Source of the DNA: Muntiacus reevesi
Taxonomy: Eukaryota > Chordata > Mammalia > Artiodactyla > Cervidae
Direction: 5' to 3'
Assembly: GCF_963930625.1 (NCBI RefSeq)
Contig: NC_089259.1
Location: forward strand, 57,623,532 to 57,687,531
DNA: 64,000 nt
The notes below the pieces were generated by a model. It was not told the DNA's origin and searched no databases. It saw only the letters and a program-made list of their open reading frames with translations. A program made the translations under genes and the position numbers. Of this stretch, positions 12,042-24,275 are shown piece after piece. Each line of letters starts with the position of its first letter. Positions within the stretch are counted from its first letter, which is position 1.

Positions 12042-12058
12042 GTTATTTAGCCTCCATA
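10669..12058 (-). mobile_element. L1 ORF2 internal fragment, both ends missing
   Basis: Antisense L1 covering the region between the endonuclease and RT domains and about half of the RT domain. Both the 5' part and the whole 3' end (RT C-terminal part, Zn knuckle, 3' UTR, poly(A)) are absent. Loss of the 3' end is unusual for target-primed insertion. Bases 10677-11038 are about 99% identical to 41387-41750 (I count two substitutions and one indel), so it is young. An A-tract flanked by 11 bp repeats abuts its left end. Confidence 0.95.
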
Positions 12059-13388
12059 TGTTGGAATACTACTTCACCCCCATTAAATGGATATACTAAA
12101 AATACAAACTTCCTGTTTCATCTCAGAGATAAAGAGAGCAATAAACAACATTGAACTCACTCATTAAAATATTCTTCTCAAACTTCAAAAAATTAATGAA
12201 TATTTTATAAAAGTATCTATATAATTTTATGCCATATTCAATTGTTTAGATTCATTATGGTATTATAAATGTATACAGGCTCTTTAGAAATATTTGTAAC
12301 TAATAACTTACATTTTGTGCCTTGATAGTTGTTAGATGACCCCAATCTCTGAATTTGGAACTTATATACAATTGAGATCTTGTTTGTCATGACATATTCT
12401 CAGTAGAGACTTGTTACCTCCACCGAAAGCTAGTTTTCAGATAGATAGATTCTCTTTGTGAATCATTCTTTAGGATGAATTTATATCAAATCCATCCTTA
12501 TTGAAAGTTTAGACTGTTGTGATCCATATTCATGTGGCAGCCTTTGTTCGAACCTCAACCTTGGACAGGTTACAGATTTTATCACTTTTTCTCCAATTAC
12601 ACATTCAAAATAGAAGTTAAGATCACTAGGGTTCAGTGGATATTTCAAATGTAAAATCAAAGTCAGAAATGTGTCCTGTCTCAGCATTCAAAATCATAAC
12701 TTGTTTTTGGCTTCTGAGAATATTTATTTTTTGAGAGGGCAGGTTTTTTTCTGTCTCCATCTCCACCTCCACCTCTGTCATCCATTTATTACAATTTCAT
12801 AATATTTAGTGATGCTATTTCTGATAAAAATGTGTACCATTCTGTAGGACACAATTTCCTCCATGTTTGCTATCATTTGTGGCAATCAATTCAGATTATG
12901 ACAATAGATTCAGATAGTAATTCATCTTTTAAATTATGTTAAATACACTTGGGGACACATGCGATAATATAAATCAATGCTAACAAGAAAATATTTTAAA
13001 TGTACCCACCTTTTCTTCTTCAGTGTTATTTTATTTATTTCTGAAGTTAGATAACCACATGCTCATTTTTGTTTCCATGAGAGTTGAATGAAACTCTTTG
13101 AATATAGTTTTAAAAGTGTGACTGTTTCCTGCTTTGAGAAATTCCATGTGCAATTTTGCCTATCCTGGGAAACTGACATCACTCATAAACTTAGATAAAC
13201 TATAACAGAAAGCTAAATCATTTCTACTTCTAATTTATATTTCAAATCTTTGTTCATGGCCACAGAGATAGTACTATAATTTGTGTCAGATTTTTCATAC
13301 TAGTCTACTTGTTATTAACTAGTCAAAAGAATCATTTGTATCAGTCAATGGAAAAATAACAGTTGCTATTTTCAGTCACACTGGTATC
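12059..13388. other. Unassigned AT-rich sequence
   Basis: No gene. The first about 45 bases ('gaatactacttcacccccat') weakly resemble an L1 C-terminal coding stretch and may be another L1 scrap. A CTCCAC-type repeat lies at 12757-12775. Confidence 0.4.
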
Positions 13389-13450
13389 AAGATTTATACC
13401 TAAGTTTTATACCTAAGATTTATACCTAAGGCTAAGATTTATAGCCTAAG
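13389..13450 (+). repeat. Short tandem repeat, ~13 bp unit
   Basis: About four imperfect copies of a unit resembling 'atttatacctaag', the last reading 'atttatagcctaag' and preceded by an extra 'gctaag'. It lies directly against the 5' end of the following SINE. Confidence 0.75.
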
Positions 13451-13454
13451 TTAT

Positions 13455-13660
13455 GGCTACCCACTTCCCTGGTGCTCTGCCAATGCAAGAGAGGTAGGTT
13501 CGTCCCTGGGTTGGGAGGATTCCCCTGGAGAAGGGAATGGCTACCCACTCTAGTATTCTTGCTTGGGAAATCCCATGAACAGAGGAGCCTGGTAGGTGAT
13601 AGTCCATGGGATCGCCAAAAGAGTCAGACATGACTTAGTGACTAAACAACAACAGAGTTG
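13455..13660 (+). mobile_element. Bov-tA SINE with damaged head
   Basis: The Bov-A body is intact ('agaagggaatggctacccac', 'tcccatgaacagaggagcct', 'gagtcagacatgactta'). The tRNA-like head is shortened: part of the 'ggctcagatggtaaagaatc' segment is missing between 'ttccctggtg' and 'ctctgccaatgcaagag'. The B box region 'ggttcgtccc' has also lost a base. Confidence 0.88.
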
Positions 13661-13780
13661 TAGTAAAGAAACAAACCTGAAAAGTCTGCCTCCAATCCTA
13701 TGTTTATACTGATATGAAGAAGTCTTGGAAAATCAAAGATAATTTCTTTGTGAAAATAAAAACATACCTTGGTTTCTTTG

Positions 13781-13992
13781 GGCTTTCCTAGTGGCTCAAA
13801 CAGTAAAGAATCTGCCTGCAATGCAGGAGACCTGGTTCAACCCCTGGGTGGGGAAGATCCCCTGGAAAGGGAATGGTGACCCACTCCAATATTCTGGCCT
13901 GGAAAATTCCCTGGACAGAGGAGCCTGGCGGGCTACAGTCCACGGGTGCCCCAAAGAGTCAGACACAACTGAGCGATTAGCTTTCACTTTCT
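13781..13992 (+). mobile_element. Bov-tA SINE with 11 bp target-site duplication
   Basis: Full-length Bov-tA: head 'ggctttcctagtggctc', 'gtaaagaatctgcctgcaat', body and tail ending 'gagcgattagctttcacttt'. Perfect direct repeats 'ttggtttcttt' flank it at 13769-13779 and 13993-14003, marking a clean retroposition. Confidence 0.95.
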
Positions 13993-14003
13993 TTGGTTTC
14001 TTT

Positions 14004-15229
14004 AGGGCCCTAGGAGTTGCAACATGACTTTCATGGCCTGAAAGGAAAAAGAAAAAAACTAAATTGTTTATAGAATTTTTAGACTAAGCACAATTGTTCC
14101 CATTCCTGGATCTGTATTAGATTTTATAAATTTTATTCTTTACTTGATACTGCTGCATATATTCCAGGTCTGATGACATGATAAACTAAACCTTGTTCAT
14201 CAATACCCCACAGCTTGACAAATATCCAATTATGCTATACAAACCCGCTGAATTTTATTGCACCTTTATCTCTCTTTTAATAAACTGATTGAGTATGGAT
14301 TAATAATATGAAAAGATAGCAGTGTTCTAGGAGTTCTGGTGTGTATTATTCTGTGAGGGTGGAATCTAGTGAATGTCTAGATTTAGAGACTAAACAAAAA
14401 AATACCATTAACAAAACCAGTTTGACTGAGGACCCTTGACCTTTTCTACCTCCCACCTCCCACCATTTCAAAAAGTTGTTTCTAGAGATATACCATCACT
14501 CATCTCTTGCTTATTTGTGTCACTTTACCAGATTTTTGCTGGTCTGATTAATTATATCAGTTTTGCTTTTGTTTTTAACAACTAACCAACTTTCTATATA
14601 TTCTGAGTAGCAACTATGGCCACATCATTTCTAACAAAATGCTTCTATGTGAACATTTGCGGGTATGTGGATTGCTCCACACCAGTCCTTGCTTATCCCA
14701 GTAGGCAATTGTATTTTATTGTGCATAATCTGTCAGTTTGAATTATTTTTCAAGTTATGTGCTACCAAACATATCTGTTCAAGTATATTTTTCAATAAAA
14801 ATAAGGCCAAGACTTTCTCAGAGCTATAAGGCCAACATGTGTTAATAGTTTTCTTTAACTCATTATTAGCTAAGAAATAAGGCAAATGTTTACAGCAAGG
14901 TTAAAGGAGGATGCAAAGAGGAGATACATTTATAGATCAAGAACATAAACTTGCTATTTTTTTTTCCAGTTTTTTTTTGGGGGGGAGTGTAGACAGAGTG
15001 TGAATCTCTTCACAGGACTGAATTACTTCCATCTGTATTATCATTAGTTCTTTTTATATACTTAATTTTAACATATTTCAAAGGCAACCAAAGGCTAGAA
15101 ACAGGTAAGCCAGAGGTACGTATTTATTCTAAACAATGGTCATTTTTCCATTGACAATATTGTAAGGGTAAATAAAAACTATTTTTTCTATTCATAAATA
15201 GATAAGATACCATTTACTCTCTCTCTCTC
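14004..15229. other. Unassigned sequence
   Basis: No gene. T-runs and a G-run occur at 14958-14986, and a (CT)n tract at 15217-15233 leads into the next repeat. The part from about 14800 may belong to the same unknown element as 15230-15556. Confidence 0.4.
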
Positions 15230-15556
15230 TCTCCATTTCTTCCTCAACTATATTTCTTTGGAGACAAAGTGAATCTGACTCTCACACAGAATAGAGATAA
15301 ATCTCTCTAGGGATGAAGCCCAATCTTCAGCTTTTACAATGTAAACTTATCTTTAAGTTTCCAGGCCAAATAACCTCTAGATATGTAAAAAATGTTCCAC
15401 CAGAATTAGCTCAGGTGTCTCTGAGGAGACATACAGGAAACTGTCAGGAGGTGTGACTCTTTCCTCTCCTGAGGAGATAAGAGAAGTTTTAAATATTCTT
15501 TCTTCTGCTTTACTGTTTAAATTAGTGTCATATTCCATTTTCTTTAAAAATTCACT
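15230..15556 (+). repeat. Unclassified dispersed repeat, copy B
   Basis: Second copy of the repeat at 2941-3275, same orientation. Collinear blocks include 'gaatctgactctcaca', 'agaatagagataaatctctc', 'tttacaatgtaaactta', 'aataacctctagatatgta', 'aggaaactgtcaggagg' and 'gctttactgttt'. It appears better preserved than copy A. Family unknown to me; a candidate ruminant LTR. Confidence 0.5.
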
Positions 15557-17029
15557 TTTATATTATCTTATATAAATGTGAATATGTTAATGCCTACTTA
15601 GTAACTGACTTTTTCTCTACCTCTCTTCTATGTTTGTACAGAAAGGTCTTTTATTGACAAGAATATTCTACTTTCCCAGCAATACCCAATAACCATTTTT
15701 GCTTCTTCTATATTTACTCACAAATTTTACCTGATACATATGCTGTAAGGATTATAATCCTTTAGATGGCTTAAAAAAAGAGAGAGATAACTATGGATCA
15801 ATTATAGTCAAATTCTTATTTTGAAATAGTTCTTTAAAAATTAATTTACTCTTTTGATATCAGTTATAATGGTCTTATTCTGACAGTTTTATTGTTATAT
15901 ACCTTAGAAACCAATCCTCCTGAAATATGCAAGTATGTTAATTAAGAATTATATATACTAAAATCTCCTATGTTTTAGTACCCCATTTGGTTCTCCAAAT
16001 ATTAGTTTTTAGAAAAAAATATTACTAAAAATTTAGTTTTGCTTCCAGAAATATATGTACTATTTATACTTGAAAAAACCCACACGTATGTGTAAAATTT
16101 TAGTTTTAATCTTTTCTGAATGATTTGAATATTTCCAGAATATTTCTAAAAAGTAATAAATGTGTTCTGTGGCAATATAATTCCTATATCTAGCATAACC
16201 TGATGTATTTATTCTTTTATCCTTATGAATTGATCTTTATTTTATACACATACACACATTGGATGAATAATCAAAAAGAAACAAAGCATATATATACACA
16301 TAACTTTTTTACTTATTTCTTTCATTAATTTTCATTTCTTCTTTAAACATTTAACAGCGACATACCATGTCTTAAAATATACTTCTGTGTATGTAAGAAC
16401 AACTATCCTTTTTTTACTGAATTTTCAGGGTCAAGGTTGAAAAATTGTTTTATTTCAGTAATACAAGAACTTTGCTATTATTTATTTTCCATCATTCCTG
16501 AATTTCTAGAACTAATTTTTATAGTCTTTGTGAACTTTTTTTGGCTAAAATGTATCTGTCAAGATATTGACTCATGTACATGATTGTTAAATAGATTTGC
16601 ATAAAATATTCAGTTATTTGTATTATAATTAGCTCAATGCTTTTATACGACATGCTTTTGCATGTCATTTTATTCCAAGGTTTTGCTATTCTGAAGTTCT
16701 TAATTTTACTTTATCTCCCTATGGTGAATAAAGGAATATTACTTCAAGAATTAAAAATCTATCAAGTAGGGTTGCTTTTCATGATTTTGCATGGCATATA
16801 ACAGATACTATGAATCTATATTAGTTGATGTCCTTTCAAACCAGAAGATAATTATTTTTATTAGAGTAATGCTATAAATACTTACCTAATAATAAAATAC
16901 ATCCAGAAAGATTTAAATTATAAAATGGTGGAAAATTTTTGTGATCTTCAAATTTTGATCTGTAGATTAAATACTGCTTGATAATTTTTATGTTCATATA
17001 TCAGAGATCAATTAAAATATGTTCTAAGG
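15557..17029. other. Unassigned AT-rich sequence
   Basis: No gene and no repeat I can name. Confidence 0.4.
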
Positions 17030-17478
17030 AAACTAGGAATATTTATAGCAGCATTATTCATAATAGTAAAAAGTAAGAAACTCCAAATGTCCATTAAGGG
17101 ATGAATGGATAAACAAAATATGACACTTCTATGCAATGGAATACTATTCAGTCAAAAAAAACCCAAAGTATTGATACATGCTACAACATGGATAAAACTT
17201 GAAAGCATCATGCTAAGTGAAGAAAGTCAATCACAAAGGCCATATACTAAATGAGTCCATTCATATAAAAGTCTAGAAAAGGGAAATCTATAGAGACAGG
17301 AAGTAGTATAGTTGTTAGTATATATATACTATATATAGTAGTATAGAGTATATACTACTATACTATAGTAGTATAGTATAGTTGTTGAATGGGGATGTGT
17401 GTAGTGAAGTGATAACTAAAGGTTCAGGTTGCCTTCTGGAGGTGATGAATATCTTCCAAAATTGATGACAGTAAGGGT
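17030..17478 (+). mobile_element. Ancient L1M 3' end
   Basis: Diverged mammalian-wide L1: 'tttatagcagcattattcat', 'gaaactccaaatgtccatta', 'caatggaatactattcagtc', 'acaacatggataaaact', 'tgctaagtgaagaaagtcaa', 'tccattcatataaaa', then 'gttgaatggggatgtgtgta' in the 3' UTR. Interrupted by an AT-rich expansion at 17302-17386. Confidence 0.85.
17302..17386. repeat. AT-rich near-palindromic microsatellite inside L1M
   Basis: TA and 'tagta'/'tacta' units form a strongly self-complementary tract. It is flanked by 'agtagtatagttgtt' on the left and a matching 'agtatagttgtt' on the right, consistent with local expansion of a short L1 segment. Confidence 0.75.
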
Positions 17479-18417
17479 TATGCATTGAATTGTAGTGTAA
17501 ACCCTGAGAGGTGTTTTGTTTTGTTTACTTGTTTTGATAATGCAAATGCAAGACTTAATTAAGTTTTAGCTGTGATGGCATCCATATCAAAGAGGCATCA
17601 TTTTTAAGAATATCTTGAAGAAATCAGTTGCGGGCCACCTCTCTACCTTGGGTTTCTTTGGTTTGGAGATATTAGTTGATTTTAATAACTGATCATTTGA
17701 GGTCACTTGTTTCTTCTCTTATTTTCCTTTAAATTATTGTTTTTGTTTTAAAGTCACTAGTACACAGTGAGTCCTTGACTTATACTCCCAATTATGCCCC
17801 TACCCCAATAAAAATAAAACCCCAGGCATGCTCTCTCTCTTTACCTATTTTTTCTCTCTCCCCAAGACCTAGATTTATAACCTCAGCTATGCTATGAAAT
17901 TTCCAGGACCTGTAAATAATAAACATTTTCCCCTATGGTTTCCTGATGACTAAAGAGAAAAAATGTCTTGCAATCATAAGAACCACAAGGTTCAGTATAC
18001 CCACAACACTGGTTATCAGTAGGGTGAGACAAACACAAAACCTGGGTATAATAAAAAATGTTGAACTTTAAATTTTATGTGAGGGAATTATATGACATAT
18101 AAATTATATTTCAAACTACTTCTAAAAAGATCAACACTTACTTCAAAAAAACAAAAAAAAATAACTGACCATATATTTTGTTTCATCAATTTTAAAAGAT
18201 TGAAAATATTCAGTGTATATTTTATGACTACTATATAATTAATAAATCAGAAAATTTTAAATTAGACAAGGTATTTAGAACATATCTTTAGATAAATATA
18301 TAAACATTAAAATATATCTATATGTGTACACAAATATATATGTAAATATATGCAAATACATATACATAAATTTACACTCTATATATGTGTATGTATATAT
18401 ATATATGTTTATACATG
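17479..18417. other. Unassigned sequence, AT-rich at right
   Basis: No gene. 18036-18125 may be another old LINE 3' scrap, but too little is conserved to call. 18270-18415 is a degenerate (ATACATAT)-type low-complexity tract. Confidence 0.4.
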
Positions 18418-18635
18418 AGCTTCCCACGTGGTGCTAATGGTAAGGAACCTGATGACAATGCAGGAAATCCGGGAGACAGGGGTTCCATAGCTGGTTTGGG
18501 AACATCATCTGAAGGAGGGCATGGCGACTCCATTATTCATGCCTGGAGAATCCCCATGGACTGAGAAGTCTGATGGGCTATGGTCTGCAGGATCGTAAAG
18601 TCAGACACAACCAAAGTGATTTTGCATGCACTCAC
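18418..18635 (+). mobile_element. Bov-tA-type SINE, diverged
   Basis: Head 'gcttcccacgtggtgctaat' of the 'two-part' type (an extra segment before the degenerate B box), body 'ggagggcatggcgactccat' and 'gcctggagaatccccatgga', tail 'ttttgcatgcactcac'. It sits between two (AT)n tracts, suggesting insertion into an AT-rich site. Confidence 0.85.
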
Positions 18636-18715
18636 TATATATATATGTGTGTATGTATATCTGTATACATATATATATATTAGAAAGTCAATATAGTACT
18701 TCCCTTAGCTAGTTC

Positions 18716-21000
18716 CATCAGTTCAGTTCAGTCACTCAGTCGTGTCCGACTCTTTGTGACCCCATGAAACCCATCACGTCAGGCCTCCCTGTCCATCACC
18801 AACTCTTGGAGTACACCCAAACCCACCTCCATCAAGTCTATGATGCCATCCAACCATCTCATCCTCCGTCGTCCACTTCTCCTCCTGCCCTCAATCTTTC
18901 CCAGCATCAGGGTCTTTTCCAATAAGTCAGCTCTTCGCATCAAGTGGCCAAAGTATTGGAGTTTCAGCTTCAGCATCAGTCCTTCCAATGAACACCCAGG
19001 ACTGATCTCCTTTAGGATGGTGTGGTTGGATCTCCTCTCAGTCCAAGGGACTCTCAGGAGTCTTCACCAACACCACAGTTCAAAAGCATCAATTCTTCGG
19101 CCCTTAGCTTCTTTATAGTCCAACTCTCACATCCATACATGGCCACTGGAACAACCATAGCCTTGACTAGACGGACATTTGTTGGTAAAGTAATGTCTCT
19201 GCTTTTTAATATGCTGTCTAGGTTGGTCATAACTTTCCTTCCAAGGAGTAAGCGTCTTTTAATTTCATAGCTGCAGTCACCATTCGCAGTGATTTTGGAG
19301 CCCAGAAAAATAAAGTCTGACACTGCTTCCCCATCTATTTCCCATGAAGTGATGGGACCAGATGCCATGATCTTAGTATTTTGAATGTTAAGCTTTAAGC
19401 CAACTTTTTCACACTCCTCTTTCATTTCCATCAACAGGCTCTTTAGTTCTTCTTTACTTTCTGCCATAAGGGTGGTGTCATCTGCATATCTGAGCTTATT
19501 GATATTTCCCCCGGCAATCTTGATTTCAGCTTGTGCTTCCTCCAGCCCAGTGTTTCTCAAGATGTACTCTGCATATAAGTTAAATAAGCAGGGTGACAAT
19601 ATACAGCCTTGATGTACTCCTTTTCCTATTTGGAACCAGTCTATTGTTCCATGTCCAGTTCTAACTGTTTCTTCCTGACCTGCAGACAGGTTTATCAAGA
19701 GGCAGGTCAGGTGGTCTGGTATTCCCATCTCTTTCAAAATTTTCCACAGTTTATTGTGATCCACACAGTCAAAGGTTTTGGCAAATCAATAAAGCAGAAA
19801 TAGATGTTTTTTTGGAACTCTTCTGCTTTTTTGATAATCCATTGGATGTTGGCAATTTGATCTCTGGTTCCTCTGCCTTTTCTAAAGTCAGCTTGAACAT
19901 CTGGAATTCATGGTTCATGTATTGCTGAAGCCTGACTTGGAGAATTTTAATCATTGCTTTACTAGCGTGTAAGATGAGTGCAATTGTGTGGTAGTTTGAG
20001 CATTCTTTGGCATTGCCTTTCTTTGGGATTGGAATGAAAACTGACCTTTTCAAGTCCTGCGGCCACTATTGAGTTTTCCATATTTGCTGGCATATTGAGT
20101 GCAGCACTTTCACAGCATCATCTTTCAGGATTTGAAATAGCTCAACTGGAATTCCATCACATCCACTAGCTTTGTTTGTAGTGATGCTTCCTAAGGCCCA
20201 CTTGACTTCACATTCCAGGATGTCTGGCCCTAGGTCTGTGATCACACCATCATGATTATCTGGATCATGAAGATCTTTTTTGTACAGTTCTTCTGTGTAT
20301 TCTTGCCACCTCCTTTTAATATCTTCTGCCTCTGTCAGGTCCCTATAATTTTTGTCCTTTATTGTGCCCATCTTTGCATGAAATGTTCCATTGGTATCTC
20401 TAATTTTCTTGAAAAGATCTCTAGTCTTTCCCATTCTATTGTTTTCCTCTACTTCTTTGCATTGATCCCTGAAGAAGGTTTTCTTATCTCTTCTTGCTAC
20501 TCTTTGAATCTCTGCATTCAAATGGGCGTATCTTTCCTTTTCTCCTTTGCTTTTCACTTCCTGTCTTTTCACAGTCATTTGTAAGGCCTCTTCAGACAGC
20601 CATTTTGCTTTTCTCCATTTCTTTTTCTTGGGGATGGTCTTGATTCTTGTCTCCTGTACAAAGTCACAAACCTCCATCCATAATTCATCAGGTACTCTGT
20701 CTCAGATCTAGTCCTTTAAATCTATTTTTCACTTCCACTGTATAGTCATAAGGGATTTGATTTAGGTCACACCTGAATGGTCTAGTGGTTTTCTCCACTT
20801 TCTTCAATTTCACTCTGAATTTGGCAATGAGGGGTTCATGATCCAAGCCACAGTCAGCTCCCAGTCCTGTTTTGCTGACTGCATGGAGCTTCTCCATCTT
20901 TGGCTGCAAAGAAAATAATCAATCTGATTTCGGTGTCGACCATCTGGTGATGTCCATGTTTAGAGTCTTCTCTTGTGTTGTTGGAAGTTAGTTCTATAAT
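18716..21000 (-). mobile_element. BovB LINE, 2.3 kb, 5'-truncated
   Basis: Longest BovB in the window. The 3' end is on the left with the family's repeated 'cagttcagttcagtcac' tail, and it extends into the endonuclease-coding region at about 21000. A full-length BovB is about 3.2 kb, so the 5' UTR and most of the endonuclease are missing. The left flank ends in an (AT)n tract. It was non-autonomous at insertion because of truncation, and the reading frame is now broken several times. Confidence 0.96.
18779..20909 (-). pseudogene. BovB ORF remnant (endonuclease C-terminus, RT)
   Basis: Five frame segments cover the ORF. 20909-20688 ends the AP-endonuclease domain; the conserved SDH motif reads LDH (residues 22-24), a change at a catalytic-motif position. 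20677-20066 is the linker and start of the RT ('KASGCDGIPVELFQILK'). 20053-19769 has 'FIPIPKKGNAKECSNYHTIA'. 19764-19054 holds 'HQGCILSPCLFNLYAE' (52-67) and the catalytic YADD (93-96). 18988-18779 encodes the C-terminal 'YFGHLMRRADLLEKTLMLGK'. Frameshifts and stops separate the segments, so it is dead. Confidence 0.93.
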
Positions 21001-22800
21001 GGAGCTATTGATTTTGACTTTGAAAAGTTCGTGACTGGGAGATGGAGGCAGTGTTTTATTTATTATTAAGTGTTTTAATGAGTACTTGCGTTATAAAATT
21101 TTGTTAAATTGTTTGCATATGTTTCATGTAGTTTTTCCATATATATTTTTTCTTCGTAATGATAGAAAAACAAAAAATTATGAGAACGCAATCAGTGTAA
21201 GCAACACCAAGTGAATTTATTTCCATGAATAAAGTTACCCATTAGCAAGAAAATATGTGGTCTTGTCTAGAATATATCAAGTGCAAGATCTAGTCTTCTT
21301 TTCAGAAGTAATAAAATGCCAAATTAAAAAAAAATTAACAAGGAAATAGAGTAAGTACAGTTTGTGAACCTGGTCATCAATACAAGAAATATCAGAGAAA
21401 GTATTTGTCCATATGTGGGCTTTCTTTTATAAATCTAGTATTCAAAATATTTGACAAATTCAAGTCTCAAGCATCTACTTTAAGATGAACATGTGCTAAA
21501 TTAATTAAACTAATGTAATTTCAGAACAATTTTATGCTCTATGTCTCTTCCCTTTGTAATAACACAATTAAAGTGTAATGACAGTTAAATAAAGATCTCG
21601 TGTTTTATAGTGTGACTTTTTTACCTTTATATGATCATATTTTCTGTATCATTACACCTTTATATCTAAAATGTTATATTATGTGCATTTTACACCACAT
21701 TGTGGAGTTAGTTAGATATTACTGTCCCAAAAATGTTAATTTCCCAGCACTTCTCAGTCCAAAATTGATAAAAATCCATCAAATCATCTGGATTCCATCC
21801 AGTTGTAGGTTTGCTACTTTCACTGATTTAGTTTATTACAATGCTCTTGTCTTAACAGTTAGTGAATACCACACAGTTTCCACTAAAGCAATAAGTTTCA
21901 GCCTTAGTTATCTGACTTTTAAGTCACAGGATAGGTTGACTTTCTTTCTTTGATAATCATGTGACCTGAACTTTCAAATTATTTTACTATTATTAATTTT
22001 CTTAATGTCCCAGTAATGTGATATTTCCAAGTAATTAACATTTATAATTCAATGCTGTTAAACCACTTTGCATTTTTATAATTTATTTAATGAGTCTCAG
22101 ATATGAGATCATTCATAAATGGTTTATACTATATTTTTATCTTTTATGGCTTTTCAGTTCCATTATCAATAAATAGTAGACTATACTATTAAGCACATTT
22201 AGTTTTCTTTTTCACTCAATTTTAAAGAAAAGACACTAATCTAAGCAGTATTTTAGTGAATGATAGTAAATAAAATAAATGAATCAATTTGGCACTATTT
22301 TCCATTTTCAGCAATGTCTCTTCACATGTATGCTTCTTCAGCTATACTTTGGAAAAATAAATGCTTCTGCAGTGTTAATGTGAAGGCCCTTACTAGAAGT
22401 AACACTGTCAGTGTCTTACCAATACTCCTAGCACTTACTTTGTTGTTGTTGTTGTTTTTCCTGCCCATTAGTTAAATGCCATTTACATATCATTTACACA
22501 ACATTGACTGAGGTCTGTTCTGGCTACTTGAATCCAGCTCCTTGCAGAGAGATCTGAAAGCGTCAAGGGTTTAATCGGTGATTAACACAATTTGGTAGAT
22601 AAAAAATGTCTACCTTCTTTCTTGAGCAGCATCATGCTTAATAAGACTCTTTTTTGAGTTGAATTACAATGGTATTCAGGTAAAAGGAAATACCATAGCC
22701 AGTATAATAGTTTTAGAATTGTCCAAAAGTAAGAAACATTTGAGAATTATCAGGGACAGTGAATTATAAAGGCAGTGAAGTCAGTTGATTTTTCTTAACA
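21001..22800. other. Unassigned AT-rich sequence
   Basis: No gene. A 117-codon frame at 21600-21953 has no domain, no supporting context and AT-driven composition. A (TTG)n tract lies at 22441-22455. Confidence 0.4.
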
Positions 22801-23018
22801 ATATTTTGGCCACCTGATATGAAGAGCCAACTCATTGGAAAAGACTATGATACTGGGAAAGATTGAGGGCAGTAGGAGAAGGGGGCAACAGAGGATTAGA
22901 TGGCTGGATGGTATCATCGACTCAATGGATGTGAGTTTGAGCAAGCTCCGGGAGATTGTGAAGGACATGGAAGCCTGGTGTGCTGCAGTCCACAGGGTCA
23001 TAAAGAGTTGGACACAAT
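22801..23018 (+). mobile_element. BovB LINE 3' terminal fragment
   Basis: Short sense fragment of the ORF C-terminus: 'ggccacctgatatgaagagc', 'gattagatggctggatggta', 'agcaagctccgggagattgt', then the 3' end 'gcagtccacagggtcataaa'. No (TGAAC)n tail is preserved. Confidence 0.92.
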
Positions 23019-23984
23019 ATCAAATAATTAATACCCTTTTAAAGAAGTAACTTGCAAGGTCAGTTCAACCGAAAAGCAATTCAAAGGAAAGTGTGACAGT
23101 CAGATGGGCCTTATATAATCACTGAGAGATACCCTCTTTTCCAGCAACCAGAGAGCCAAGTGTGATGGAAAATCTGGTTGAGGAAAAATGATAGAGTAAC
23201 TAAATTGCTACCGTGGTTGAACCCACAGTCAGTGCAAGTCCTTATAGGAGAGCTGGTGCCTGGTAGGGTAGGAGAGAGTTCCAACTACATATAAGGAGAT
23301 GCCAGTGAATGTGCTAAAGAAACTTGAATTCCCAGATTCCCCTGAAACCTCTGGACAAGCAAAAGTGGACTGCTCTCTTCCTTGCTAGAGGAGAATTGCC
23401 TTTGTCTGGAAACTATGTAGAGGCCTCTCCTGCATTAGATAACTTCTTGATAATGTTTACTATATCCGAAACTATGAAGTGTCTGACATTTTTTCGGTGT
23501 CAGCTAACGTGTTAATATATCATAGTTTCACGATTTCTAGTAAATAACACAAGACTCCTGTTTCAGGGAGGAAAGATTAATAAAATCTTTTTTATTAATA
23601 AATAAAGTAATAAATAAGTAATAAACTCACACCATTCCAAGCATGATCACATTTGTCTCTGTGCTTCAAAAGCAAAATCTGACACAGTTTCTCACCATTA
23701 CTCATGAGGTAATATTTCAGAGGATACCCTCCCATTGATCCAAGGAACAAATCAGCTTGCATGTTTAATTTGAAAACATGCACAAGTGTGTTATTGATAT
23801 AAGAAGAAATAACAGAAAAAGAAGCCAATGATGTCCCACATTCTAATCTGTGTAACAAACACCTGCCTTCATTAATTGTATTAGTTTTTGTTAGACTATG
23901 CTGTAGATGAAAAGAGAAAAAAAAATCCCAGAATAAGAGAAGTTTAGGAAAGTGGCACAGATGAGCCTTTTTGCAAGGCAGGAA
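23019..23984. other. Unassigned sequence
   Basis: 23100-23520 has more even base composition and could be an old LTR or DNA-element piece, but I find no diagnostic terminus. No gene. Confidence 0.35.
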
Positions 23985-24275
23985 TAGAGAACAGACTTGT
24001 GAACATGGGATTGGGGAGGAGAGGGTGGGATGAACTGAGAGAGTATCACTGACATATATATCCTACCATGTGTAAATAGATAGCTAGTGTGAGCCTGTTG
24101 TGTAACACAGAGAGCTTAGCTCGGGGCTTTGTGATGGCTGAGAGGATTGGGATGGGGTGGGAAGTAGCTCAAGAGGGAAGAGGCATTTGTATCACATATA
24201 GCTGATTCACTTTGTTGTACAACAGACTAAAACAATATTATTAAGCAATTATAATCCAATAAATAAAAGTAAAAT
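23985..24275 (+). mobile_element. Artiodactyl L1 3' end (older type)
   Basis: 3' UTR of an older artiodactyl L1: 'ggggaggagagggtgggatg', 'tcctaccatgtgtaaataga', 'cacagagagcttagctcggg', 'gattgggatggggtgggaag', then 'gctgattcactttgttgtac' and 'aattataatccaataaataa'. Same type as 62500-62885. 5'-truncated. Confidence 0.88.

Noticed and set aside
11572..12099. 175-codon plus-strand frame
   Set aside because: Shadow of the antisense L1 ORF2; its hydrophobic content is the complement of the A-rich ORF2 codons.
13389..13450. Direct repeats resembling a CRISPR array
   Set aside because: Units are contiguous 13-mers without spacers in a vertebrate repeat landscape.
21600..21953. 117-codon frame
   Set aside because: AT-rich, no motif, no neighbouring exon evidence.
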